A stretch of DNA of 14,104 bases from an uncultured Acetobacter sp. (GCA_937900755.1 CALCDN010000104.1:1-14104); one strand, 5' to 3'. Shown: positions 1-6,194, counted from the stretch's first letter. Translations and numbers: made by a program. Notes: generated from the sequence alone by a model not told the origin.

Positions 1-2
1 CG

Positions 3-122
3 CCCGCGCCACGCAAAATGAACGAAAACACGAAGCATTCCGCCCATAAGCGCGCGAACGGCTTGCATCTATTGGGGTTGGGCGGCATGTTCCGGGCAGC
101 AAAACTGCAAGCGATCAGGTGA
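3..122 (+). other. Open frame entering from the left edge and ending on the secD start
   Basis: This frame is open from the window edge to a TGA at 120-122, about 39 codons. The TGA overlaps the GTG at 119-121 that can start secD (GTGA). An internal ATG at 18 overlaps a TGA at 19-21 in another frame, so two readings are possible: the tail of an upstream gene, or a 34-codon ORF chained between an upstream gene and secD. The visible residues are basic and polar with a short hydrophobic patch (LHLLGLGGMF). I do not recognise them. yajC is the usual upstream neighbour of secD, but nothing here identifies it. The length is too short to prove coding. Confidence 0.25.
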
Positions 123-1684
123 GAATGTATTACAGCCGCCTCAAACTGGCCTCGGTACTGGGCGTATGCCTTTTAGGCCTGCTGCTGTGCCTGCCCAACG
201 GCATGCGCAAGCCGCTCCCTTCCATACCATGGCGACAGATCCACCTTGGACTGGATCTGCGGGGTGGTTCCTACCTGCTTATGCAGGTGGACCTGCAAAG
301 CCTGACCCATGACAGGTTGCAAACCCTGTCCGAAACCACGCGCGATGCGTTGCTGGGTGCCCATCTTGGCTACCAGAACATTACGGTGGATGTGGGCAAG
401 GGCGCCATTTCGTTCATGCCGCGCGCAGCCTCCGAAGCCGACGCGGACGTGGCCGCACTCAACGCCCTGCCCCGCTCGGTGGCGAACGAGTTCAGCGTCA
501 GCAAACGTGAGGATGGCAGCATTGCCCTTGTGCTGGCCCCCGAGTCCATCCGCACCCGTGCGCGTGAGGCTGTAACCCAGTCGATCGAGATCGTGCGCCG
601 CCGTATTGACGGCACAGGTGCCGTGGACCCCGAAATTACCCGCCAGGGTGATGACCGCATTGTGGTGGAACTGCCCGGGATCAGTGACCCGGAGCGGATC
701 AAAGCGCTGCTGGGCACCACCGCCAAAATGAGCTTTCATCTGGTGGACGCCAACCCGCTGCACGCCACCTACCCGCCACAGGGTGTGAGCCTTTTGCAAA
801 TGGCCGACCCGGTGGAGGGTGGCCCCCTGCCGGTTTTTGACCATGTGGATGTGGACGGCTCCGACCTGACCAATGCCGGGGCGGTTATTGACCAGCAGAG
901 CGGCAAATGGGCGGTCAGCTTCTCATTCGATTCGATTGGCACCCACGCCTTTGCTGCCGTCACGCAGGCCAATGTGGGTAAGCGATTCGCCATTGTGCTG
1001 GACAACAAGATTATTGAAGCCCCCGTGATCATGAGCCCCATAACCGGGGGCAATGGCCAGATTACCGGCGGGTTTGACGCCCAGAAGGCAACAGACCTTT
1101 CCCTTATGCTCCGTGCGGGCGCGCTGCCCGCGCCCCTGAGCGTAATCGAACAGCGCTCCATTGGCCCATCCCTTGGCGCGGATTCCATTCGCGCGGGCAT
1201 GATAAGCCTTGGCGTCGGGTTCATTATGGTCGTGGCCTTTATGGTGCTGTTCTACGGCCGCTTTGGCTGGTACGCGGACTTTGCCCTGCTGGCCAACCTT
1301 GTGCTCATGGTGGCCATTCTCTCGCTCTTTGAGGCAACACTCACCCTGCCGGGCATGGCGGGCATGCTGCTCACACTGGGCATGGCGGTGGATGCCAACA
1401 TTCTGATCAACGAACGCATCCGCGAGGAAATTGCGCGTGGGCGTACCCCACTGGCCGCCATGCAGACAGGGTTTGAAAAAGCGACCTCCACCATTATCGA
1501 CAGTAACGCCACGGCCCTGCTGGCCCATGTGATGCTGTTTGTTTTTGGCACAGGTCCGGTCCGTGGGTTCGCGCTCACCATCACCATTGGCATTGTGACC
1601 ACCCTGTTCACCACCCTGCTGCTCTCCCGCATGCTCATGGCCCGCTGGTACGCGCGTACGCGCCCCACCAGCCTGCCTGTTTGA
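119..1684 (+). CDS. secD: Protein translocase subunit SecD
   Basis: SecD partners SecF in the inner membrane and uses the proton gradient to help pull exported proteins through SecYEG on the periplasmic side. The 521-residue product has a first membrane segment at about 11-27, then the conserved LGLDLRGG motif at 43-50, a large periplasmic domain, and a C-terminal membrane block from about residue 360. Within that block lies the family motif MAVDANILI followed by ERIREE, from residue 422. The length fits alphaproteobacterial SecD and is shorter than the roughly 615 residues of E. coli. The start is uncertain: GTG 119 (taken here, overlapping an upstream stop) or ATG 125. Neither has a well-spaced Shine-Dalgarno, which favours coupling from upstream. 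secF follows after 18 bases. Confidence 0.97.
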   Translation: MRMYYSRLKLASVLGVCLLGLLLCLPNGMRKPLPSIPWRQIHLGLDLRGGSYLLMQVDLQSLTHDRLQTLSETTRDALLGAHLGYQNITVDVGKGAISFMPRAASEADADVAALNALPRSVANEFSVSKREDGSIALVLAPESIRTRAREAVTQSIEIVRRRIDGTGAVDPEITRQGDDRIVVELPGISDPERIKALLGTTAKMSFHLVDANPLHATYPPQGVSLLQMADPVEGGPLPVFDHVDVDGSDLTNAGAVIDQQSGKWAVSFSFDSIGTHAFAAVTQANVGKRFAIVLDNKIIEAPVIMSPITGGNGQITGGFDAQKATDLSLMLRAGALPAPLSVIEQRSIGPSLGADSIRAGMISLGVGFIMVVAFMVLFYGRFGWYADFALLANLVLMVAILSLFEATLTLPGMAGMLLTLGMAVDANILINERIREEIARGRTPLAAMQTGFEKATSTIIDSNATALLAHVMLFVFGTGPVRGFALTITIGIVTTLFTTLLLSRMLMARWYARTRPTSLPV

Positions 1685-1702
1685 AGAAACGAGGCGCTAC
1701 TT

Positions 1703-2650
1703 ATGTTCGGACGTCCTCTTCTGCGTTTTGTCCGCAAGGATACGCACATCAACTTCATGCGCGGCCGCTACATGGGGCTGATCGTCTCGGCCGTGCTCTC
1801 GATTGCATCCCTTGTCCTGTTCTTCCATCCCGGCCTTACGCTGGGGCTGGACTTTCGGGGCGGGATTGTGGTGGAAGCCCAGACCCCCGGCCCGGCGGAC
1901 TTTGCCAAAATCCGCGCAGCTCTGGCCGAGCATGGCGTGCAGCATGCATCCTTCCAGTCCTTTGGCGCGGCCAATGATGTTCTGATCCGCCTGGACGCGG
2001 GCTCGGAGCAGGATACGCAGGCCATTGTGGACAAAGTGCGCCACACCGTGGCCGAAGCCCTGCCCGGCACCACCATTTTGCGGGCCGATGCGGTGGGGGC
2101 CTCGGTCTCGGCCGAACTGTTCCGCAACGGCATGCTGGCGCTGGCCCTCAGCCTTGCCATGATTCTGGGCTACATCTGGTTCCGGTTTGAGTGGGAATTC
2201 GCCCTGAGTGCTGTCATCACCCTTGTGCTCGACCTGACCAAGACGGTGGGCTTCCTGGTCCTGACCGGCTTTGAGTTCGACCTGGTCATGGTGGCCGCCA
2301 TTCTGACCATCCTGGGCTACTCCACCAACGACAAGGTCGTGGTGTATGACCGCGTGCGCGAAAACCTGCGCAAATACCGCACCATGCCGCTCATTGACCT
2401 GATCAACCTCTCGATCAACGAAACGCTCAACCGCACGCTGGGCACATCCTCCACGGTCTTTCTGGCGTCCCTGCCGCTGGCTTTGTGGGGTGGGGCCACC
2501 CTGTCGGGCTTTGCGTGGACCATGCTGTTTGGCATTGTTGTTGGCACGTCCTCCTCCATCTTCATTGCTGCCCCCCTCCTTTTGTTCATGGGGGAAGGCC
2601 GCCTGAAGCGGGGCGCCAAAAGTGGCAAGGCCACCGCGCCATCAACCTGA
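1703..2650 (+). CDS. secF: Protein translocase subunit SecF
   Basis: SecF forms the SecDF complex with SecD and supports late steps of protein export. The 315-residue protein shows a first membrane segment at about 22-42, the motif LGLDFRGG at 47-54, a periplasmic domain at roughly 55-140, and a C-terminal bundle of membrane helices. The family signature GYSTNDKVVVYDRVREN lies at 205-221, followed by the conserved NETLNRTLGTS segment near 239-249. The ATG is preceded by GAGG about eight bases upstream. It sits 18 bases after secD in the same direction and is closed by a strong terminator, so secDF is the end of an operon. Nothing is missing from the family core. Confidence 0.97.
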   Translation: MFGRPLLRFVRKDTHINFMRGRYMGLIVSAVLSIASLVLFFHPGLTLGLDFRGGIVVEAQTPGPADFAKIRAALAEHGVQHASFQSFGAANDVLIRLDAGSEQDTQAIVDKVRHTVAEALPGTTILRADAVGASVSAELFRNGMLALALSLAMILGYIWFRFEWEFALSAVITLVLDLTKTVGFLVLTGFEFDLVMVAAILTILGYSTNDKVVVYDRVRENLRKYRTMPLIDLINLSINETLNRTLGTSSTVFLASLPLALWGGATLSGFAWTMLFGIVVGTSSSIFIAAPLLLFMGEGRLKRGAKSGKATAPST

Positions 2651-2672
2651 AGGCTCAAAAGCCCGGACGGAT

Positions 2673-2707
2673 AAAAAAAACGGAGCCTCCAGTGGCTCCG
2701 TTTTTTT
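2673..2707. terminator. Bidirectional Rho-independent terminator between secF and the lipoprotein gene
   Basis: The stem CGGAGCC (2681-2687) pairs with GGCTCCG (2694-2700) around a six-base loop. It is flanked by eight A on the left and seven T on the right. The arrangement gives a U-tract in both directions and lies between the convergent ends of secF (+) and the lipoprotein gene (-). Confidence 0.92.
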
Positions 2708-2712
2708 ATGCC

Positions 2713-3111
2713 TCAATGCCCCGAGAGTGGAACAGGCGGGCCATGAGGCACCAGCACAACACTGCCGTCCGGGGTTACAGGCTGATCGATGACTGCCAGA
2801 AAGTCTTCCACCTTCAGCCCCGCCATCATGAGTGTGTCATGCCCCGGATGATCACGAAAAACCAGAATGGCGCCAAGGGCTGCGCGGTCAGCGGTAATAA
2901 TATGCACGATCTGCGGCAGGGTCAGGCCGCCGCTCATCAACTGCCCGCGCGCCATGCCATTGGCTATGGCGTAACTGTAGAGCAGCGTGCTGGGCGTCTG
3001 TTCCACTTTAAGCTGGTAAGGCACGCTTTGGCACCCAGCCACGGCGGCAAGGGCAGCCATGGCGGCAAAAACTGGCGCTTTATGAAAAAAGCGGAATACG
3101 GGGCGCTTCAT
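2713..3111 (-). CDS. Small lipoprotein of unknown function
   Basis: The product is 132 residues. Its N-terminus has a basic start (MKRPVFRFFHK), a hydrophobic stretch rich in Ala, and a lipobox VAGC with the lipidation Cys at residue 27. This predicts an exported, lipid-anchored protein. The mature part has no domain I recognise; it contains a predicted helical region around ITADRAALGAILVFRDHPG and ends in a Pro-rich tail. The frame stays open upstream, but ATG 3111 is chosen because it begins the signal peptide exactly. The Shine-Dalgarno is weak. It lies 85 bases downstream of mscL on the same strand and may be cotranscribed. It converges on secF and shares its terminator. Lipoprotein type is well supported; function is unknown. 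Confidence 0.8.
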   Translation of the reverse strand: MKRPVFRFFHKAPVFAAMAALAAVAGCQSVPYQLKVEQTPSTLLYSYAIANGMARGQLMSGGLTLPQIVHIITADRAALGAILVFRDHPGHDTLMMAGLKVEDFLAVIDQPVTPDGSVVLVPHGPPVPLSGH

Positions 3112-3196
3112 TTTTTGGAGCCTACCCCATATTCCACCAACCGAAAACACAGGCGCGCCACCACGGGGGCAACCCGCCTTTTTACCCGGCCCGGCC

Positions 3197-3688
3197 TCAG
3201 CCCTGCTGTGTTGCCTGCGGGGTGTTGCGCGCGGCCAGTTCATCACGGATTTCAGCCAGCAGGACTTCGGTCCTGGAGGGTGCGGGCGGTGCTGCCGGCT
3301 TGGCTTCCTCGCGCACATGCAGGCGGGTCAGGGCCTTGACCATCCAGAAAATGGCCATGGCCACAATCAGAAACTGGATAACCGCATTGACAAACAGGCC
3401 AAGGTTAAGGGTTACCGCGCCAGCCTTTTGTGCCGCGTCCAGTGTTGCCTCATGCGGGCCCTTGAGGGTGACGAACAGGTTGGAAAAATCAATCCCGCCA
3501 ACCAGCAGACCAATAATGGGGTTGAAAACGTCCTTGACTAGGCTGTTCACAATCCCCGTAAACGCGGCACCAATAACCACACCAACAGCCAGGTCCACCA
3601 CGTTGCCACGCATGATAAAGGAGCGGAATTCACTCACCCAGCCCGGTGTACGCACATGCGCCTTAAGATCAGTTTTAAGATCAACCAT
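3197..3688 (-). CDS. mscL: Large-conductance mechanosensitive channel MscL
   Basis: MscL opens under membrane tension to release solutes during sudden osmotic downshift. The 163-residue protein has the conserved N-terminal amphipathic stretch and FIMRGNVVDLAVGVVIGAAF (residues 24-43), the pore-lining first membrane helix at about 31-51, the LLVGGIDF segment at 61-68, a second membrane helix at about 95-120, and the C-terminal helix TEVLLAEIRDEL (140-151) typical of the cytoplasmic bundle. It is about 25 residues longer than E. coli MscL, mostly from an N-terminal extension of roughly ten residues and a Pro/Ala linker and tail. The ATG at 3688 has AGGA about nine bases upstream. A TATAAA box on the minus strand at 3713-3718 is the likely -10. 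Confidence 0.96.
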   Translation of the reverse strand: MVDLKTDLKAHVRTPGWVSEFRSFIMRGNVVDLAVGVVIGAAFTGIVNSLVKDVFNPIIGLLVGGIDFSNLFVTLKGPHEATLDAAQKAGAVTLNLGLFVNAVIQFLIVAMAIFWMVKALTRLHVREEAKPAAPPAPSRTEVLLAEIRDELAARNTPQATQQG

Positions 3689-3712
3689 AAATAATAATCC
3701 TGTTTACGGGGT

Positions 3713-3738
3713 TTTATACAAAGATACTGATCTGTATC
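3713..3738 (-). promoter_or_regulatory. Putative mscL -10 box with adjacent near-palindrome
   Basis: Read on the minus strand, TATAAA occupies 3713-3718, about 25 bases before the mscL start and upstream of a good ribosome binding site. Immediately upstream, 3723-3738 is a 16-base near-palindrome, GATAC-TGATCT-GTATC on the plus strand, with a single symmetric mismatch. It would sit between -10 and -35. No convincing -35 hexamer is seen, so an activator-type or operator role is possible. This is inferred from pattern only. Confidence 0.35.
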
Positions 3739-3784
3739 CGCCTGACTGGCTGTTTCTCAAGCCTTATTGTTGGAATAGCTAAAA

Positions 3785-3813
3785 AACTTTGTCGCACAGA
3801 CCTGTATCTGTGC
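3785..3813 (-). terminator. Minus-strand hairpin with displaced U-tract upstream of mscL
   Basis: GCACAGA (3794-3800) pairs with TCTGTGC (3807-3813) around a six-base loop. On the minus strand the stem is followed after a short spacer (GACAAAG) by a run of six T. On the plus strand there is no T-run, so the orientation is specific. It lies about 100 bases upstream of the mscL start, which would make it an attenuator in a long mscL leader or the end of a short minus-strand transcript begun in the rpmE upstream region. Confidence 0.4.
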
Positions 3814-3898
3814 CGTCATGGGGCATGAATATTCGAGACGTTACCGCAAAAAACCGCCGCATATCGCCAGTTCGGGGCAAAAGCTGCGCAATCAACGG

Positions 3899-3927
3899 TT
3901 GATCCGGCTCGCGCATACCGTTATATG
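3899..3927 (+). promoter_or_regulatory. Putative sigma-70 promoter of rpmE
   Basis: TTGATC (3899-3904) and TATATG (3922-3927) are separated by exactly 17 bases and lie about 60 bases before the rpmE start. The -35 overlaps a 13-base palindrome, ATCAAC-G-GTTGAT (3891-3903), and the -10 overlaps an inverted repeat GCATA/TATGC (3913-3928), so this is a candidate regulated promoter. The predicted leader contains the hairpin GGCCCG/CGGGCC (3939-3958). Confidence 0.45.
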
Positions 3928-3987
3928 CACGGCAATTCGGCCCGGTCGGTATCGGGCCTTCGTATGCTGTAAAGAAAGACCTGCCCC

Positions 3988-4218
3988 ATGAAGTCCGGCA
4001 TTCATCCCGAATACCACGAAATCACCGTCATCATGACCGACGGCACGGAATACACCACCCGCTCCTGCTACGGCAAAGCCGGTGACACCATCCGTCTGGA
4101 CATTGACACCAAGTCCCATCCGGCGTGGACCGGCGTTCAGCGCATCATGGACACCGGGGGCCAGGTTGCCAAGTTCAACAAGCGCTTTGCAGGGATCGGC
4201 ACCCGCTCCAAGGGCTGA
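3988..4218 (+). CDS. rpmE: 50S ribosomal protein bL31, zinc-motif-free form
   Basis: bL31 is a small protein of the large ribosomal subunit that also bridges to the small subunit. The 76-residue product begins MKSGIHPEYHEITVIMTDG and carries the family blocks TRSCYGKAGDT, LDIDTKSHPAWTG (residues 37-49) and VAKFNKRFAG. Only one cysteine is present (residue 27) and the zinc-binding CxxC pair of the C+ form is absent, so this is the C-minus form common in alphaproteobacteria. The length matches the family. The ATG has only a weak AAG-rich ribosome binding site. It is monocistronic, with its own likely promoter at 3899-3927 and a hairpin terminator behind it. Confidence 0.96.
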   Translation: MKSGIHPEYHEITVIMTDGTEYTTRSCYGKAGDTIRLDIDTKSHPAWTGVQRIMDTGGQVAKFNKRFAGIGTRSKG

Positions 4219-4244
4219 TTTTTCAGGCCTTGCCGTGTGCTTCC

Positions 4245-4278
4245 AGCCCCGCCCACTTGAAAAAGGGGGCGGGGCTTT
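4245..4278 (+). terminator. Likely rpmE terminator
   Basis: A perfect 10-bp stem, AGCCCCGCCC (4245-4254) with GGGCGGGGCT (4267-4276), has a 12-base loop and is followed by only a short T-run. The strong GC stem and its position 27 bases after the rpmE stop support termination; the weak U-tract lowers certainty. Confidence 0.6.
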
Positions 4279-4292
4279 CCACGTTTGGAGCA

Positions 4293-4393
4293 TGGCCGAT
4301 GCCCCATGCGGGGTCGGCCAGACAGAACTGCCACACAGGCCGCCTTACGGGGCCTGCCGCACGGCAGAACCTTGCTGAACGAGGAGGTTCCAC
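4293..4393 (+). promoter_or_regulatory. ROSE-like RNA thermometer in the hsp20 leader
   Basis: The leader folds on paper into successive hairpins: TGGCCGA/TCGGCCA (4293-4320) with an inner CCCC/GGGG; CAGGCC/GGCCTG (4336-4356); a small TGCC/GGCA (4355-4366) that competes for two bases; and the terminal helix. In the terminal helix GAACCTTGCT (4367-4376) pairs with AGGAGGTTC (4382-4390), with G4374 left bulged and a five-base loop. This buries the Shine-Dalgarno GGAGG directly before the ATG at 4394. TTGCT facing the Shine-Dalgarno with an unpaired G is the hallmark of ROSE elements, which block translation of small heat-shock genes at low temperature and melt on heating. The pairing is read directly from the sequence; the temperature response is inferred from the family. 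Confidence 0.75.
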
Positions 4394-4939
4394 ATGACTT
4401 ATGATTTTGCGCCACTGTTCCGTACCGCCATTGGCTTTGACCGTCTGGCACAGGTCATGGACACCGCAGCCCGCAACACGGGCACACCAAGCTACCCCCC
4501 CTATGACATTGCCAAGACCGGCAGCGACAGCTACGCCCTGACCATGGCCGTGGCGGGTTTTGCGCCTGATGATATTGAACTGCTTGTCCAGGACGGCACG
4601 CTTGTTGTCTCCGGTCGGGTCAGCGCCCCCCAGGACGAGGGCGAAGTGCTGCATCGCGGTATTGCCCGCCGGGCCTTTGAGCGCCGTTTTGTCCTGGCCG
4701 ACCATGTTGAGGTCACTGGAGCGGACATGACCAATGGCCTGCTTCGCATCAGTGTACGCCAGATTGTGCCCGAAGCCCTCAAGCCCCGGCGTATTCCGGT
4801 CAATGCGGGCAGCAATGGAAACCTTGACGTGGGCACGCCCGCCAGGCAGAGCCGCCCCGACAATACGGCCCCGCCTCCCAACCATACCGTGGTTACGGCC
4901 GGGCCTTCGCATAACCAGGCCGTGCCAAACGCGGCCTGA
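4394..4939 (+). CDS. hsp20: Hsp20 / alpha-crystallin family small heat-shock protein
   Basis: Small heat-shock proteins bind unfolding proteins without ATP and hold them for refolding by DnaK and ClpB. The 181-residue product has a short N-terminal arm, an alpha-crystallin domain at about 35-128, the consensus NGLLRISV (114-121) of that domain, and a C-terminal I-x-I/V anchor, RIPV (133-136), used in oligomer assembly. The tail from about 140 is polar, Pro/Asn rich and longer than in E. coli IbpA (about 137 residues in total). A strong GAGGAGG lies six bases before the ATG but is paired in the ROSE-like leader, which implies heat-dependent translation. The gene stands alone between two terminators. 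Confidence 0.95.
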   Translation: MTYDFAPLFRTAIGFDRLAQVMDTAARNTGTPSYPPYDIAKTGSDSYALTMAVAGFAPDDIELLVQDGTLVVSGRVSAPQDEGEVLHRGIARRAFERRFVLADHVEVTGADMTNGLLRISVRQIVPEALKPRRIPVNAGSNGNLDVGTPARQSRPDNTAPPPNHTVVTAGPSHNQAVPNAA

Positions 4940-4994
4940 ACCCCGCACGGCGGGTTCAAAAGGGGGTGGAACTCAGCTTCCACCCCCTTTTGTT
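4937..4994 (+). terminator. hsp20 terminator with tandem hairpins
   Basis: The main hairpin has a perfect 14-bp stem, AAAAGGGGGTGGAA (4958-4971) with TTCCACCCCCTTTT (4978-4991), and a six-base loop. Its A and T arms give a U-rich end. A smaller hairpin, TGAACCC/GGGTTCA (4937-4958), precedes it and includes the hsp20 stop codon. Confidence 0.93.
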
Positions 4995-5007
4995 GTGCTT
5001 TTGCGGC

Positions 5008-5037
5008 TTGACCTGAACGGGCTGCTCCCTCCATATC
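5008..5037 (+). promoter_or_regulatory. Possible promoter of the trcR-like gene
   Basis: TTGACC (5008-5013) is followed after 18 bases by CATATC (5032-5037). The -35 is good and the -10 is weak. It is the best candidate between the hsp20 terminator and the next gene, and predicts a leader of about 100 bases. Confidence 0.35.
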
Positions 5038-5057
5038 GGGGGCATAGATGCGCGTCG

Positions 5058-5115
5058 GCAGGCACGCAGGCTTCGGAAGAGGTTCCAGGCCGTCAATTTT
5101 ACCGGTGCCTGCGTG
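5058..5115 (+). promoter_or_regulatory. Structured leader with two alternative pairings before the trcR-like gene
   Basis: The right-hand arm around 5105-5115 can pair in two exclusive ways: GTGCCTGC (5105-5112) with GCAGGCAC (5058-5065), or GCCTGCGTG (5107-5115) with CACGCAGGC (5063-5071). Both use the repeat GCAGGC-AC-GCAGGC. A small GGAA/TTCC hairpin (5075-5086) lies between the arms. This could be a regulatory switch or only a result of a short repeat in GC-rich DNA; no known riboswitch class was recognised. Confidence 0.25.
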
Positions 5116-5145
5116 AGCGCCGCCCGACGACAGGATAGAAGCCAA

Positions 5146-5736
5146 ATGACGACCTTACCCTTGATGCCAAAAGCAACCGCTGTGTGGCTGATCGAAAAGA
5201 CCGCGCTCAGCTTTGAACAGATTGCCGCTTTTTGTGGGATGCACCCGCTGGAAGTGCAGGCCATTGCCGATGGTGAGGTCGCTCAGGGCATTGTGGGCTA
5301 CGACCCCGTTGCCAACCACCAGTTGGCCATTGAAGAAATCCGCCGTTGCGAGGCAACGCCCACTGCCCGGCTCAAAATCATGGCCACCAACAACCCCGTG
5401 CGCCGCCGCTCCAAAGGGGCGCGTTACACACCGGTTGCCAAACGCCATGACCGTCCAGATGGCATTGCCTTCCTGCTGCGCAACTACCCGCAGCTGAGCG
5501 AACAGCAGATTGTAAAACTGCTGGGCACCACCAAGGACACCATTGCCAAGGTACGTGACAAGCAGCACTGGAACACACCCAACATCAAACCGCGTGACCC
5601 TGTGACGGTTGGCCTGTGCAGCCAGACGGACCTGAACGCCGCCGTGGCAGACGCCAATGCCCGGCTTGAGCGCGAAGGGGCCGAAATTCCCATGCCCGCG
5701 CTGGATATCGCCGATTCTGATTTTTCCGCTGAATAA
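5146..5736 (+). CDS. trcR: TrcR-like (DUF1013) predicted cell-cycle transcriptional regulator
   Basis: DUF1013 proteins are conserved in alphaproteobacteria and are annotated as TrcR, a cell-cycle transcriptional regulator; the exact targets in this organism cannot be read from the sequence. The 196-residue product has two helix-turn-helix-like segments, about 12-42 (AVWLIEKTALSFEQIAAFCG) and about 107-139 (LSEQQIVKLLGTTKDTI), joined by a basic patch RRRSKGARY (87-94 region). The C-terminus is acidic. No membrane segment or signal is present. ATG 5146 is chosen: the frame reaches GTG 5113, but AGGA at 5132-5135 fits the ATG and the family starts near MPKATAVWLIEKTALSF. The gene is monocistronic, with a strong hairpin behind it. 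The family call is firm; the symbol follows current family naming. Confidence 0.88.
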   Translation: MTTLPLMPKATAVWLIEKTALSFEQIAAFCGMHPLEVQAIADGEVAQGIVGYDPVANHQLAIEEIRRCEATPTARLKIMATNNPVRRRSKGARYTPVAKRHDRPDGIAFLLRNYPQLSEQQIVKLLGTTKDTIAKVRDKQHWNTPNIKPRDPVTVGLCSQTDLNAAVADANARLEREGAEIPMPALDIADSDFSAE

Positions 5737-5798
5737 AATCCTGTCGGTTCTGTCTGCCGCGCATTCGCACGCGGCAGACAGAACCGCGTTGCGTTTTT
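5735..5798. terminator. Bidirectional terminator between trcR and DUF465 gene A
   Basis: A perfect 17-bp stem, CGGTTCTGTCTGCCGCG (5745-5761) with its complement at 5770-5786, encloses an eight-base loop. TTTTT follows at 5794-5798 for the plus strand, displaced by seven bases. On the minus strand a TTTTATT run follows after about six bases. It separates the convergent ends of the trcR-like gene and the small DUF465 gene. Confidence 0.85.
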
Positions 5799-5799
5799 C

Positions 5800-5964
5800 C
5801 TAGCCCGCCAGCCGTTCGATTTCTTCCTTGATCCTGAGCTTTTGCAGCTTCAGGCACATAAGGACCCGTTCGTCCGGTCTGGGTCGCCCCCCTTCAGAGG
5901 CTATTTTCTGGTCAATATGGGAATGGCGGTGTTTGAGAGACTCTATCCTTGCTAGGCGCGCCAT
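5800..5964 (-). CDS. Small DUF465 (YdcH-like) protein A
   Basis: This 54-residue protein is too short for many ORF cut-offs. It reads MARLARIESLKHRHSHIDQK, then a short Gly/Arg/Pro turn (EGGRPRPDE), then LMCLKLQKLRIKEEIERLAG. The pattern of two basic amphipathic helices, a conserved RH near residue 13 and the ending LKxxKLxIKEEIxxL is that of the DUF465/YdcH family, which is abundant in alphaproteobacteria and of unknown function. A strong GGAGG lies six bases before the ATG, and ATG to TAG is intact. It diverges from a second DUF465 gene at 6195 and converges on the trcR-like gene. The helices could form an antiparallel hairpin or coiled coil. Confidence 0.88.
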   Translation of the reverse strand: MARLARIESLKHRHSHIDQKIASEGGRPRPDERVLMCLKLQKLRIKEEIERLAG

Positions 5965-6194
5965 GGCTGCCTCCATTCGGTTAGTGACTCTTTTACGCTA
6001 GCGTACAGGCGGCTAAAAATTTCATGCTAATTTCATATTCCATCGCATACCGATATGCGCTGCACACATGGAACTTTTTCCCGTTTGCGCATGCTGCCTC
6101 CACGATGCATGGTTGGTAAAGCGCACCATAAATGCGACAACGGAGCAATCCGATTGGATGCGCGAATCAGATGCACACAGGGAGAGCCGGCACC
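5965..6194. promoter_or_regulatory. Intergenic control region between divergent DUF465 genes
   Basis: These 230 bases carry the start signals of both DUF465 genes. They are more AT-rich than the neighbours. Visible elements are a perfect 12-base palindrome TACGCTAGCGTA (5994-6005), about 30 bases before the start of gene A, and a direct repeat ATTTCAT-gcta-ATTTCAT (6019-6036 region). No clear pair of -35 and -10 hexamers was found for either gene. I see no further gene here. Confidence 0.4.

Noticed and set aside
3664..3684. Direct repeat TTAAGATC near the mscL start
   Set aside because: It simply encodes the repeated DLK in the N-terminus (VDLKTDLK), so no regulatory reading is needed.
3222..3782. 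Plus-strand frame of 186 codons opposite mscL
   Set aside because: MscL on the minus strand has all family motifs and a good start; the plus frame is its shadow.
4256..4285. Heat-shock sigma-32 promoter for hsp20 (CTTGAA at 4256)
   Set aside because: The -35-like CTTGAA lies inside the loop of the rpmE terminator and no matching -10 is found at the right distance; not strong enough to list.
6132..6194. Longer start for DUF465 protein B at ATG 6132
   Set aside because: The extra 21 residues have no family similarity, while ATG 6195 has a good ribosome binding site and begins the conserved helix.
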